From assembly GCF_004135605.1 (NCBI RefSeq), contig NZ_SDPT01000001.1:744001-808000 (forward strand): 64,000 bases of DNA, given 5' to 3'. This DNA comes from Sphingomonas desiccabilis (GTDB lineage Bacteria > Pseudomonadota > Alphaproteobacteria > Sphingomonadales > Sphingomonadaceae). How positions within the stretch are numbered: position 1 is the stretch's first letter; every line of letters starts with the position of its first letter. Positions 35,991-47,531 of the stretch are shown piece after piece. The notes beneath the pieces are model-generated. The model had not been told where the DNA came from, did no database searches, and saw nothing but the letters and a program-made list of their open reading frames with translations. The position numbers and the translations under genes were made by a program.

Positions 35991-37126
35991 TCGGCCGCCT
36001 CCAGCAGGGTCGCGATGCCCTGGCCGCCGCCGATGCACTGGGTCGCGAGCGCATACTTGCCGCCCTCACGCTTCAGGAGCGACGCAGCCTTGCCGACGAT
36101 GCGCGCGCCGGTCGCGCCGAGCGGGTGGCCAAGCGCAATCGCGCCGCCGTCGATGTTCACCTTCGCCGTGTCGAGGCCCAGGTCATGGATGCAGGCAAGC
36201 GCCTGGCTGGCGAACGCCTCGTTGATCTCGACCACGTCGAGCGCATTGGCGTCGATGCCGCCACGCTCCAGCGCCTTGCGTGAGGCGCCGATGGGGCCGA
36301 GGCCCATCACCTCGGGCTCCAGGCCGGAGATGCCGACCGTCTTCAGCCGGGCGAGGATCGGCAGCCCGTGGGCGCGGGCATAGTCCTCGCTGGTGACGAG
36401 CACCGCGGCCGCACCGTCGGTGAGCGGCGAGGAGGTGCCGGCGGTGACCGAACCGTCCTTGTCGAACGCCGGCTTCAGGCCCGCCAAGCCCTCTGCGGTC
36501 GTGTCGGGGCGGACGGTGCCGTCTTCGCTCACGACGCCGTTCTTGGTCTGGATCGGCACGATCTCGTCGTTGAGCCGACCGCCGGCCTGCGCTGCGGCAG
36601 CCTTCTTCTGGCTGTCGACCGCAAAGGCTTCCTGGGTCTCGCGGGTGATCTGGTACTTGGTGGCGACGCGCTCGGCGGTCTCGCCCATGCCCATATAGGC
36701 GCCCGGCATCTTCTCGGCGAGCGCAGGGTTGGGGAGGGGGTTGTAGCCCATCATCGGCACGCGGCTCATCGATTCGACGCCCGCGCAGATGAAGACCTCG
36801 CCCGCGCCGATCTGGATCTGGCCCATGGCGATGTGGATCGAGCTCATCGAGGATCCGCAGAAGCGGTTCACGGTCATGCCGCCGACCGACAGCGGCAGGT
36901 CGCCGAGCAGACCGACGAGGCGCGCGACGTTCATGCCCTGCTCGCCTTCCGGGAAGGCGCAGCCGACGATCAGGTCCTCGATATCGCGGGCATCGACGCC
37001 GCTGCGCTCGATCAGGCCGCGAATCACCTGGGCCGCCAGGTCGTCCGGGCGGACCCGGGCGAGCGCGCCCTTGTGCGCGGGATGAAAGGGGGAACGGGCA
37101 TAGCCCGCGATCACGACGCTCTTCAT
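35987..37126 (-). CDS. Acetyl-CoA C-acyltransferase (3-ketoacyl-CoA thiolase)
   Basis: A 379-residue thiolase that cleaves 3-ketoacyl-CoA, the last step of beta-oxidation. The nucleophilic Cys is in V-N-R-F-C-G-S-S-M, the His in A-L-G-H-P-L-G-A-T-G and the second Cys in Q-C-I-G-G-G-Q-G. A GGAGAGGA site precedes the ATG at 37126; the earlier in-frame ATG lacks one. It is the first gene of a six-gene operon ending with etfA. Confidence 0.94.
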   Translation of the reverse strand: MKSVVIAGYARSPFHPAHKGALARVRPDDLAAQVIRGLIERSGVDARDIEDLIVGCAFPEGEQGMNVARLVGLLGDLPLSVGGMTVNRFCGSSMSSIHIAMGQIQIGAGEVFICAGVESMSRVPMMGYNPLPNPALAEKMPGAYMGMGETAERVATKYQITRETQEAFAVDSQKKAAAAQAGGRLNDEIVPIQTKNGVVSEDGTVRPDTTAEGLAGLKPAFDKDGSVTAGTSSPLTDGAAAVLVTSEDYARAHGLPILARLKTVGISGLEPEVMGLGPIGASRKALERGGIDANALDVVEINEAFASQALACIHDLGLDTAKVNIDGGAIALGHPLGATGARIVGKAASLLKREGGKYALATQCIGGGQGIATLLEAAE

Positions 37127-37173
37127 CTCAATCCTCTCCGAGGCTTTGGGCATCCTAACGGCACCTTTCGTTC

Positions 37174-37203
37174 CTAATGGTGCGAGATTTCCCTATACGT
37201 CAA
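37174..37203 (-). promoter_or_regulatory. Predicted promoter of the beta-oxidation operon
   Basis: On the minus strand TTGACG (37198-37203) is followed after 18 bp by CATTAG (37174-37179), 48 bp before the thiolase start. The spacer is slightly long. An imperfect inverted repeat GCACC/GGTGC (about 37162-37182) overlaps it and is a candidate site for the MerR regulator encoded beyond fadD. Confidence 0.45.
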
Positions 37204-37354
37204 CCGATTTCTGTTTAAGGTAGGAACAGGCGCCGACATGTCGAGGGCTCGCGGAAAAGCGGGTTCGATGGAACGAGAGCAGGCGGCGCCGGAGAGGAGG
37301 CAAAGGCCGCATGTGCAGTTTGACGCAGCCCCGTTGGATGCTGGAGCCCGCCCG

Positions 37355-39046
37355 ATGAGCGCGGCGGTGCCGGTGGCGGACCGCGCGCCCGAAAGCGCGG
37401 TGTCCGCGACGATCGAGCCGCGGCTGATCCCGAGCCTGCTGGATCGCGCCGCGACGGTGTATCCGCAGCGGACCGCGATCGATTTCCTCGGCCGCACCTG
37501 GACCTATGGCGCAATCGCGGAACAGGTGGAGCGTGCCGCCCGCGGGCTGCAGGACCTGGGCGTCCGGCCCGGCACGCGCGTCGGCCTCTGCCTGCCCAAT
37601 ACGCCCTATTATGTGATCGCCTATTTCGCGGTGCTGAGGATCGGCGCGGTCGTGGTGGCGATGAACCCGCTCTACGTGGAGCGCGAGCTGCATCACCTGC
37701 TGGTCGATTCCGGCGCCGAGGTGGTGATCGTGCCCGATCTGGTCGCGATCCACGACAAGCTGCTCGCCGCCTGCGCGGGGACCGGGGTGCGCCATGTGGT
37801 GGCAGCGCCGCTCGCGGACGTGCTGCCCTGGGCCAAGTCGATCGGCCTAAGGCTGTTCAAGCGGCGCGAACTCGCCCGCATCGGCAGCGATCCCAGGCAT
37901 GTCCTGTGGAGCCGCCTGGTGTCGAACCGCGCCGCGCCCGACCCTGTCGCGCAGTCGCCGAGCGACCTTGCGGTGCTGCAATATACCGGCGGCACCACCG
38001 GCGAGCCCAAGGGCGCGATGCTCAGCCATGCGAACCTGACCGCCAACAGCCAGCAGATGGTGCTCCACGTCGGCCGCCCGCCCGACGAGCAGGAGCGCAC
38101 GCTGGGCGTGCTGCCGCTGTTCCACGTCTTCGCGCTGACCACGGTGCTCAACTATTCGGTCGAGACCGCGGCCGAGATGATCCTGCTGCCGCGGTTTGAA
38201 ATGGACCAGTTCCTCAGCACCCTGAAGCGCACGCGTCCGACGCAGATCTTTGCGGTGCCGACCATCTACAATGCGGTGAACCAGCTGGACGAGAGCCGGG
38301 TGCCGCGGCTCGATTTCTGCCACACCTGCATCTCGGGCGGCGCGCCCTTGCCGCTGGAGGTGCGCCAGGCGTTCGAGGAGCGCACCGGCTGCCGCGTGGT
38401 GGAGGGCTATGGCCTGTCCGAAGCCTCGCCGATCATCGCGTGCAACCCGCTCAACGGCGGCGTGGTGAAGAGCAACAGCACCGGCCCGGCGTTTCCCGGC
38501 ACCGTGCTGGAGATCCGCGACCTGATCGACCCCACCAAGCTGATGCCGCAGGGCGAGCGTGGCGAGGTGTGCGTGCGCGGGCCCCAGGTGATGATGGGCT
38601 ATTGGAAGCGGCCGGACGCGACCGAGGCGTGCTTCATCGAGGGTGCGCTGCGCACGGGCGATGTCGGCTATTTCGACGAGGACGGCTACCTCTTCCTGGT
38701 CGACCGGATAAAGGACATGCTGCTGTGCGGCGGCTATAACGTCTATCCGCGCGTGATCGAGGAGGCCTTGTATGAACATCCGGCGGTGGCCGAAGCGGTG
38801 GTGATCGGCCTGCCCGACCGCTATCGTGGACAGGCGCCCAAGGCGTTCGTGACGCTGCGCCCCGGCCACGCCGCGAGCGTCGAGGAACTGTGCGCGTTCC
38901 TGCGCGGGCGGGTCAGCAAGATCGAGATGCCGCGCGAGGTCGAAATCCGCGAGAGTCTGCCCAAGACGCTGATCGGCAAGCTTTCGAAAAAGGAACTGGT
39001 CGCAGAGGAACGCGCCAGGGCCGAGCAGGCGGGCGCGGTCGCATGA
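37355..39046 (+). CDS. fadD: Long-chain fatty-acid--CoA ligase
   Basis: A 563-residue AMP-forming acyl-CoA synthetase that activates fatty acids at the inner membrane. It shows the P-loop T-G-G-T-T-G-E-P-K-G, the G-Y-G-L-S-E-A-S-P adenylate motif, T-G-D-V-G-Y-F-D-E-D-G-Y and the C-terminal K-T-L-I-G-K-L-S-K-K-E-L lysine. The frame is open to an ATG at 37238, but the first 39 codons contain runs of rare AGG and AGA; the ATG at 37355 has a CTGGAG site. It overlaps the MerR gene by 4 bp. Confidence 0.92.
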   Translation: MSAAVPVADRAPESAVSATIEPRLIPSLLDRAATVYPQRTAIDFLGRTWTYGAIAEQVERAARGLQDLGVRPGTRVGLCLPNTPYYVIAYFAVLRIGAVVVAMNPLYVERELHHLLVDSGAEVVIVPDLVAIHDKLLAACAGTGVRHVVAAPLADVLPWAKSIGLRLFKRRELARIGSDPRHVLWSRLVSNRAAPDPVAQSPSDLAVLQYTGGTTGEPKGAMLSHANLTANSQQMVLHVGRPPDEQERTLGVLPLFHVFALTTVLNYSVETAAEMILLPRFEMDQFLSTLKRTRPTQIFAVPTIYNAVNQLDESRVPRLDFCHTCISGGAPLPLEVRQAFEERTGCRVVEGYGLSEASPIIACNPLNGGVVKSNSTGPAFPGTVLEIRDLIDPTKLMPQGERGEVCVRGPQVMMGYWKRPDATEACFIEGALRTGDVGYFDEDGYLFLVDRIKDMLLCGGYNVYPRVIEEALYEHPAVAEAVVIGLPDRYRGQAPKAFVTLRPGHAASVEELCAFLRGRVSKIEMPREVEIRESLPKTLIGKLSKKELVAEERARAEQAGAVA

Positions 39047-39501
39047 GCCGCGCGGCATCGACGCGCCAGCCGGAGGGGACCGCCGAGCAGTTTGGCGGCG
39101 AACAGCTGTCGGGCATCCAGGAAGTGTCGGCCGAGCTTGGTGTGACGATGCGCACGCTGCGCTTCTACGAGGACCAGGGGCTGATCGAGCCCCGCCGCGT
39201 CGGCACCACGCGCATCTATACCCGGCGCGAAGTGGCGCGGATGCAGCTGATCCTGCGGGGCAAGCGGTTGGGCTTCTCGATCCGCGAGATCAAGGAGTTC
39301 CTGGACCTCTACGACGCGGATCCGCAGCACCACGAGCAGATGCGCCAGCTGGCACTGCGCGTCCATGACCGCATCCAGCGGCTGCGTCGGCAGAAGCAGG
39401 CACTGGAGGAGACGCTGGGCGAACTCGAGCGGATCGAGCGCGAGGCGCTCGAGCGGCTTCCGCCGGAAGTGCGGCCGGTGGAGGTGGAGGGGCTGTCCTA
39501 G
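39043..39501 (+). CDS. MerR family transcriptional regulator
   Basis: A 152-residue MerR-type regulator. The winged helix runs from I-Q-E-V-S-A-E-L-G-V-T-M-R-T-L-R-F-Y-E-D-Q-G-L-I, followed by a long coiled-coil rich in Arg, Gln and Glu; no metal-binding Cys is seen. It overlaps fadD by 4 bp and lies beside the divergent beta-oxidation operon. It is the obvious candidate to control both, like LiuR-type MerR regulators of acyl-CoA breakdown in proteobacteria. The effector is unknown. Confidence 0.88.
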   Translation: MSRAASTRQPEGTAEQFGGEQLSGIQEVSAELGVTMRTLRFYEDQGLIEPRRVGTTRIYTRREVARMQLILRGKRLGFSIREIKEFLDLYDADPQHHEQMRQLALRVHDRIQRLRRQKQALEETLGELERIEREALERLPPEVRPVEVEGLS

Positions 39502-39514
39502 ACCGGGTGAGAAC

Positions 39515-40207
39515 CTATCGGGCCGGCTGAAACGCAGCGTAGGTCGCGGTCGAGTGGATCCGCCCCGACTTGCCGAGCAGCGATCCGGTCAGGGTGGTTT
39601 CGGAAGCGGCCGGCACGACCTCGCCACCCGGCAGCAGCGCAAAGCGGCTGACCACATCCATGCTCTTCACGGATGCGACCATCATCATCCGGAAGCCCTT
39701 GGTGGAGGTGAACCGGACGCGCTCGACGAATGGCGTCTTGGCTCGGACGTTTACCCATGCTTCGGCCTGGGTGTCGGCGGAAGCGTCGTGGGAGCCGATC
39801 TTTACGGCTCCGGCCGGTAGCCGGGCAAAGCGGTAGGTGACATAGCCCGGCGTGGGCTCGCTTCGGATCGCGGGCGCGCCGAACCACTTCGCAAGCTCGG
39901 CGTAGGACGGGACGGGGCCGCGCTTCGCCTTGCGCGACTTCTCGGCTTCCTTGGCGGTCGGCGCGCGCCCGTCCACGCTCACGAGCTGCCAGCCAAGCGC
40001 GGCCGGGCGGCCGGGATCATACTGCTCCACCACCGTCGTGCGGGCCGAACCGGTTCGGTCGGTGACGCTTGTCCGCTGGAAGCGGAACGCATCCGGGCGG
40101 CTGGCGCGCATCGCCGCCACGACGCGGTTCTGCAACTCGTCGGCCCGCGCCTCCGGCGCAGCGAGGGTTGCGGCAGCGGCAACGAGCAAGATGATATGGT
40201 TCAGCAA
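39515..40207 (-). CDS. Hypothetical exported protein
   Basis: A 230-residue protein with a signal peptide (I-I-L-L-V-A-A-A-A-T-L-A) and no recognised domain. The mature part is mixed polar with a basic stretch (E-A-E-K-S-R-K-A-K-R) and several predicted beta-strands, including a V-Y/T-Y-R-F-A-R segment, and ends T-Y-A-A-F-Q-P. It may be a periplasmic or outer-membrane-associated protein. The start is a TTG at 40207; a later start is possible. It is convergent with the MerR gene. Confidence 0.7.
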   Translation of the reverse strand: MLNHIILLVAAAATLAAPEARADELQNRVVAAMRASRPDAFRFQRTSVTDRTGSARTTVVEQYDPGRPAALGWQLVSVDGRAPTAKEAEKSRKAKRGPVPSYAELAKWFGAPAIRSEPTPGYVTYRFARLPAGAVKIGSHDASADTQAEAWVNVRAKTPFVERVRFTSTKGFRMMMVASVKSMDVVSRFALLPGGEVVPAASETTLTGSLLGKSGRIHSTATYAAFQPAR

Positions 40208-40343
40208 GTTCGGCCCTCCGGCGATGCATGGGCGCGCCCGGGCGGCAGCATCGCCGGGTTGCAGCGCGTTGGCGAGCGAATTCGCCCGGTTGCCACCGCC
40301 CGGCCGGCATTGCGATCGTGATTGCGGGGCTGCCTCGCGCGCC

Positions 40344-41837
40344 TCAGTGCGGCACTACCCCAAGCTCGACGCCGGTCTTGTCGTGGAGGGCGAAGCGGTC
40401 GACCAGGTCGGCGCTGGCGCGGTTGTAGCCGATCACCTCGACCTCGCGGCCGTCGCGCCGCAGGCGGGCGACGATCTTGTCGAGCGCGCCGACGCCCGAG
40501 ATGTCCCAGAAATGCGCCGCGGAGACGTCGATCACGACGCGGGCGGCGGTGTCCTCTGCCTGGAAGGCGCGGGTGAAGCGATCGACCGAGGCGAAGAAGA
40601 TCTCGCCCTGGACGCGGTAGGTGGCGGTGCCGTCGATGCCGGCCTCCCGTTCCACCGAGAACATGCGCCGCACCTTGCCGGCAAAGAAGATGCCCGACAG
40701 CAGCACCCCCGCCAGCACGCCGCCGGCAAGGTTGTGGGTGGCGACGACCACCGCGACCGTCACCAGCATCACTGCCGAAGAGGTGGGCGGGTGGCGGCGC
40801 AGGTTCAGCAGCGAGTTCCAGCTGAAGGTGCCGATCGACACCATCACCATCACCGCGACCAGCGCCGGCATGGGGATGCGGCCAACGATCGGCCCCAGCA
40901 CGGCGAGCAGGAACAGCAGGAAGGTGCCGGCGGTGAAGGTCGACAGGCGCTTGCGCCCGCCCGAGGTGACGTTGATCACCGACTGGCCGATCATCGCGCA
41001 GCCGCCCATGCCGCCCACCAGCGCCGCGGCGATGTTGGCACCACCCTGGCCCATGCACTCGCGCCGCTTGTCGCTGTCGGTGTCGGTCATGTCGTCGACG
41101 ATCTGGGCGGTGAGCAGCGATTCGAGCAGGCCGACGGCGGCCATGGTCAGCGAATAGGGGAGGATGATGCGCAGCGTCTCCCAGGTCAGCGGCACGTCGG
41201 GGAGAGCGAAGCTGGGGAGCCCTTCCGGCAGCTTGCCCATGTCGCCCACGGTGCGGACCGGCAGGCCGAGCGCGATGCTGATCGCGGCGAGCACCAGGAT
41301 CGCGACGAGCGGCGAGGGCACCGCCCTGGTCACGCGCGGCACCAGGTAGATGATGGCGAGGCCGCCCGCGACCATCGCATAGGTGTGCCAGGTGACGCCG
41401 ACGAACTGCGGCAGCTGCGCCATGAAGATGAGAATCGCGAGCGCGTTGACGAAGCCGGTGATGACCGAGCGCGAGACGAACTGCATGAGCAGGTCGAGCC
41501 GCAGCAGCCCGGCGACCATCTGGATCAGCCCCATCAGGATGGTGGCCGCGAACAGATATGCGACGCCATGGTCGCGCACCAACGGCGTCACGACGACGGC
41601 GACCGCGGCGGTGGCGGCCGAGATCATGCCGGGCCGGCCGCCCAGTATCGAGATCACGATCGCGATCGCGACCGAGGCATAAAGGCCGACGCGCGGATCG
41701 ACGCCGGAAATGATCGAGAAGCCGATCGCCTCGGGAATGAGGGCAAGGGCGACGACGATGCCGGCGAGCACGTCGCGGCGCGCTTCTGCGGCGCTGGTGA
41801 ACCATTCGGTCCGGAAGCGGGAAACGGGGTTGATCAT
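40344..41837 (-). CDS. SulP family anion transporter with STAS domain
   Basis: A 497-residue SulP/SLC26-type inner-membrane transporter. The SulP core has the [14 protein letters not shown] start and about ten further hydrophobic segments. A C-terminal STAS domain (about 395-490) has [21 protein letters not shown]. Family members carry sulfate, bicarbonate or other anions. The ATG at 41837 has no obvious ribosome-binding site. An upstream leader folds into at least three hairpins and may control translation. The substrate is not predictable. Confidence 0.92.
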   Translation of the reverse strand: MINPVSRFRTEWFTSAAEARRDVLAGIVVALALIPEAIGFSIISGVDPRVGLYASVAIAIVISILGGRPGMISAATAAVAVVVTPLVRDHGVAYLFAATILMGLIQMVAGLLRLDLLMQFVSRSVITGFVNALAILIFMAQLPQFVGVTWHTYAMVAGGLAIIYLVPRVTRAVPSPLVAILVLAAISIALGLPVRTVGDMGKLPEGLPSFALPDVPLTWETLRIILPYSLTMAAVGLLESLLTAQIVDDMTDTDSDKRRECMGQGGANIAAALVGGMGGCAMIGQSVINVTSGGRKRLSTFTAGTFLLFLLAVLGPIVGRIPMPALVAVMVMVSIGTFSWNSLLNLRRHPPTSSAVMLVTVAVVVATHNLAGGVLAGVLLSGIFFAGKVRRMFSVEREAGIDGTATYRVQGEIFFASVDRFTRAFQAEDTAARVVIDVSAAHFWDISGVGALDKIVARLRRDGREVEVIGYNRASADLVDRFALHDKTGVELGVVPH

Positions 41838-41990
41838 GTCAGAAAACCACGGGCAGGCACATGGCGCCGCACGTTGCGCGGCGTCTTCGCGGTCCATGTG
41901 ATCTGTTGTCCGGCGGATCGGCGGCCGGAATAGCCACCCGGGATTGCACCGGGTCCTTGCGAGTTGCGCTGCCACCTAGTGGCGCGATCC
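41838..41990 (-). promoter_or_regulatory. Structured 5' leader of the SulP gene, possible sul1-type RNA
   Basis: Three strong hairpins lie in the transcribed strand before the start codon: GCCAC-TAG-GTGGC (41971-41983), ACCCGG-7 nt-CCGGGT (41936-41954) and CGCCGC-7 nt-GCGGCG (41865-41883). No ribosome-binding site is visible near the start. The sul1 RNA motif is known upstream of sulfate-transporter genes in alphaproteobacteria; I cannot check the match to its consensus. Confidence 0.4.
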
Positions 41991-42075
41991 CGCGGATGCA
42001 AGCCCGTGCCAAAGGGACGCAGGGGCGGCTGTTGGAGGAAACAGGTGCCGGCACCCGGTGCCGGCGGAATGGCTG

Positions 42076-42105
42076 CGGAGCCGTCCGGATGGCCGGACGG
42101 CTCCG
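42076..42105 (-). terminator. Strong hairpin after the SWIB gene
   Basis: A 13-bp perfect stem (CGGAGCCGTCCGG / CCGGACGGCTCCG) with a 4-nt loop begins 6 bp after the SWIB stop. There is no T-run, so it may act with Rho or protect the 3' end. Confidence 0.6.
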
Positions 42106-42111
42106 ACAGGA

Positions 42112-42390
42112 TCAGCTCATGTGGGCGTTGAGCAGCTTGTTCATCTCGAACATGGAAGCCTTCTTCTTGCCGAAGAGCTTCTCCAGCGTCTCGTCCGCCA
42201 GGATCTCGCGCTTGTCCTGCGGGTTCTGCAGGTCGTTCTTCTTGATGTATTCCCACATCTTGCTGACCACCTCGCTGCGGGGCAGCGGATCCTTGCCGGT
42301 GATCTTCGCCAGGTCTTCCGACGGCGTGACGGGCTTGGCGATACCGCCGCGAGCGGCGCCGGTCTTGGTCGTGGTCGAAGTCTTGGCCAT
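42112..42390 (-). CDS. SWIB/MDM2 domain-containing protein
   Basis: A 92-residue protein: a Lys/Thr-rich N-terminal tail followed by a full SWIB domain (L-P-R-S-E-V-V-S-K-M-W-E-Y-I-K-K-N-D-L-Q, then D-x-x-L-E-K-L-F-G-K-K-K). SWIB domains are best known in eukaryotic chromatin remodellers and chlamydial topoisomerase fusions, but stand-alone forms occur in proteobacteria with unknown role. An AAGGAGAACC site precedes the ATG at 42390. A DNA-associated role is a guess. Confidence 0.9.
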   Translation of the reverse strand: MAKTSTTTKTGAARGGIAKPVTPSEDLAKITGKDPLPRSEVVSKMWEYIKKNDLQNPQDKREILADETLEKLFGKKKASMFEMNKLLNAHMS

Positions 42391-42782
42391 TCTGGTTCTC
42401 CTTATATCCTGCGGTCCGAACCCTTGGATCGCCGCGTGGTTGCCTTGCTTATGCGCGGTTTGGGGAGGCTTGTCGCTTGTGAAGATCGTGCCGCACCGCC
42501 GGGACATCGTGCAGGATCGGCGCGTGGCGGGCGACGTGCGCGTGCGCATCGCTCGCGAGACCCCCCGGTTCGCTCGCCGGCCTGCCGTGCTCCCTGGTGC
42601 CGATGCGTCCGTCCTCCCCCTGCGCCACGCGGCCCGCCATGGCCGCGGTTCCCTTTTGCGCGACGAGGAATTAACGCTGCCTTCTTCGAGACGTCAACGC
42701 GGTGTGCGCCGGGCGCGACGTTTTGTGGCTCCGGCGGGGTGCTTTGCGCCGGCCGAGAGCGTGACCGGCCAAGGGAAGTAGA
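42391..42782. other. Intergenic region between SWIB gene and folE
   Basis: About 390 bp between divergent genes. Open frames here lack conserved content, ribosome-binding sites and codon bias. It should hold the two promoters; I see no clear consensus hexamers or RNA element. Confidence 0.4.
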
Positions 42783-43406
42783 ATGCAAGCCGACAATCCT
42801 GCGACCGCAGAGGGCGACCTGGTCGCGCCGCAGCCCAAGCTGCCCGTGCCGGACGAGGTCGCCGATGCGATCCGCACGCTGATCCGCTGGGCCGGCGACG
42901 ATCCGACGCGCGAGGGGCTGCTCGACACGCCCAAGCGGGTGGCGCGCGCGTGGAAGGAATATTGCCAGGGCTATGGCGAGGATCCGGCCCACCACCTGGC
43001 ACGCACCTTCGAGGAGGTGGGCGGCTATGACGAGATCGTGCTGCTGCGCGACATCCCGTTCCAGTCGCATTGCGAGCACCACATGGCGCCGATCATCGGC
43101 AAGGCGCACATCGCGTATCTGCCCAGGGACCATGTCGTGGGCATCTCAAAGCTGGCGCGGGTGCTGCACGGCTTCGCCCGGCGGCTGCAGGTGCAGGAGC
43201 GGCTGACCGCGCAGGTCGCCGACTGCATCTGGGAAAAGCTGGCCCCCCGCGGCGTGGCGGTGGTGATCGAGGCGAGCCATGCCTGCATGACCGCGCGCGG
43301 CGTGCGCACCCCGGGGGTGACGATGACCACCAGCCGGATGATGGGCGTATTCCGCGACGACGATCGCAGCCGCAAGGAAGTGCTGTCGCTGATGGGGCTG
43401 GGATAG
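42783..43406 (+). CDS. folE: GTP cyclohydrolase I FolE
   Basis: FolE (207 residues) converts GTP to dihydroneopterin triphosphate, the first step of folate synthesis. It has the zinc ligands in S-H-C-E-H-H-M-A-P and [11 protein letters not shown], plus G-I-S-K-L-A-R and Q-V-Q-E-R-L-T. The N-terminal tail is about 30 residues longer than the core. The ATG has a GGGAAG site. The gene stands alone and is followed by a repeat cluster. Confidence 0.96.
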   Translation: MQADNPATAEGDLVAPQPKLPVPDEVADAIRTLIRWAGDDPTREGLLDTPKRVARAWKEYCQGYGEDPAHHLARTFEEVGGYDEIVLLRDIPFQSHCEHHMAPIIGKAHIAYLPRDHVVGISKLARVLHGFARRLQVQERLTAQVADCIWEKLAPRGVAVVIEASHACMTARGVRTPGVTMTTSRMMGVFRDDDRSRKEVLSLMGLG

Positions 43407-43416
43407 GCCAAGTTGT

Positions 43417-43622
43417 GCTCCCGCGGAGGCGGGGAGCCCAGGGTGAGGGTGCGAGGCGCCTGTGGCCCTGGGCTCCTGCTTGCGCAGGAGCATTGGAGCG
43501 GTCGAACTACGCTTGAGCCATGACCGTACCCCGGCAAAGGCCGGGGTCCAGTTGCGGTGGTCTGGCCGGCCTGGCGTGCCCTCGCGAAGCCTTCCCGACT
43601 GTACCCCGGCCTTCGCCGGGGT
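43417..43622. repeat. Cluster of four palindromic repeats (A-A-B-B)
   Basis: Two family A copies in opposite orientation (43417-43437 and 43472-43491) are followed by two family B copies in opposite orientation (43528-43547 and 43603-43622). The cluster fills the gap between the convergent folE and leuA genes. Confidence 0.85.
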
Positions 43623-43639
43623 ACAGGTTGCGGATGGGG

Positions 43640-45310
<1,671 letters not shown>

Positions 45311-45593
45311 CGCAGCCTCTTTGCAGGTCGCCCGCGCGCAAGCAGCCGCGGGGCGTCGTTCAGCGGTTCGGTCGGAAGAAAGCAGCCCTTAGAGGCCACG
45401 CACGCACGCGCGACACGCCCCTAAGGGCGGATAAGTCGAAGAAGGCGCAGTGCTGCGATCACGGGCGCCGTCATGGCCCGTGGGGTCCGGCTTGTCCAGC
45501 CGCTTTGACGCGAGCGCGAAACGATCTGCGGCACCCCCTGGCGGTGCCGCGCACGGCCGGCGAGCGGAACGCGGACGTCCCGCTCGCGAGGCG

Positions 45594-46205
45594 TCAGGCC
45601 TTTTCGAAGGCGACGGTGATGTCGAGCTCGACCTCGTCCGACACGGCCGGGATGCCATAGGCCATGTTGAAGTCAGAACGCTTGAGGACGGCGTCCGCCT
45701 CGAAGCCGATGGTCTCCTTCTTCGACATCGGGTTGGCGCCGGCGCCGGTGAACCGGGCGTTGAGCACCACTGGCTTGGTGACGCCGTTCAGCGTCAGGTT
45801 GCCGGTGATCGCCGCGCGCGTGCCGTTCACCTTCACCGTCGTCGAGGTGAAGCGTGCGGTCGGCGTCACGTCCGCGTTGAAGAAGTCCTTGCTCATCATG
45901 TGCTTGGTGAGCCCGGCGCTGGCGGTGGTGAGCTTGTTCACCGGGATGGTGATGTCGAGCTTGGCGGCCGCCGGCTGCTTGGGATCGAGCACCAGCGTGC
46001 CGTCCGCGTCGCCGAAGATGCCGAAATAATCGTTGAAGCCCAGGTGGTTCACGCGCCAGCCGATCAGCGTGTGGCCGGGGTCGGTCTTGTAGGTGCCGCC
46101 GGTGACGCGGCTCGCGTCGGCGGTGCCGGGGATCGCCATCTGCTGAGCGAGCAGCGGGGTGGCGAGGGCAAGGGCGGCGCCGGCGAGGATCAGGGGCATG
46201 CGCAT
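45594..46205 (-). CDS. YceI family periplasmic protein
   Basis: A 203-residue lipocalin-like protein with a signal peptide (L-I-L-A-G-A-A-L-A-L-A-T-P-L-L-A-Q) and the YceI core: D-P-G-H-T-L-I-G-W-R-V-N-H-L-G, then L-T-L-N-G-V-T-K-P-V and the final V-E-L-D-I-T-V. The family binds polyisoprenoids in a beta-barrel in the periplasm. It sits alone between ilvC and leuA with gaps of over 200 bp on each side, so it is probably transcribed separately. Confidence 0.93.
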   Translation of the reverse strand: MRMPLILAGAALALATPLLAQQMAIPGTADASRVTGGTYKTDPGHTLIGWRVNHLGFNDYFGIFGDADGTLVLDPKQPAAAKLDITIPVNKLTTASAGLTKHMMSKDFFNADVTPTARFTSTTVKVNGTRAAITGNLTLNGVTKPVVLNARFTGAGANPMSKKETIGFEADAVLKRSDFNMAYGIPAVSDEVELDITVAFEKA

Positions 46206-46343
46206 CGAAAGGTCTCCACCAACGAGAAAGGGACGGCGGATTTGTCTGCCGCCGCCCCCTCGCTGTCAAACCGGCCAATGCGAAACGGGTCGTTTCGGGA
46301 GCGTTCGTTTTCTCGCTCCCGCTGCCCGCCTATCTTCCCTGTT

Positions 46344-46385
46344 CCGTTTGCCTCGACAAGCTCGATGCCTACTCGAGACGAACGG
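46344..46385. repeat. Imperfect palindrome, third repeat family
   Basis: Arms CCGTTTGCCTCGA and TCGAGACGAACGG (11 of 13 positions pair) flank a 16-nt centre containing CAAGCTCGA. It resembles the CGAACGG-type palindromes common in sphingomonad genomes. It lies just past the ilvC stop. I found only this copy in the window. Confidence 0.6.
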
Positions 46386-46427
46386 GGGTGGGCTGGCGGG
46401 AGTGCATGCGCGCTCCCGTCCGACCCC

Positions 46428-47531
<1,104 letters not shown>

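Noticed and set aside
32193..36383. A 1396-codon plus-strand open frame
   Set aside because: It lies opposite the acyl-CoA dehydrogenase and fadB/J-type genes and has the His/Arg/Asp-rich composition of an antisense frame.
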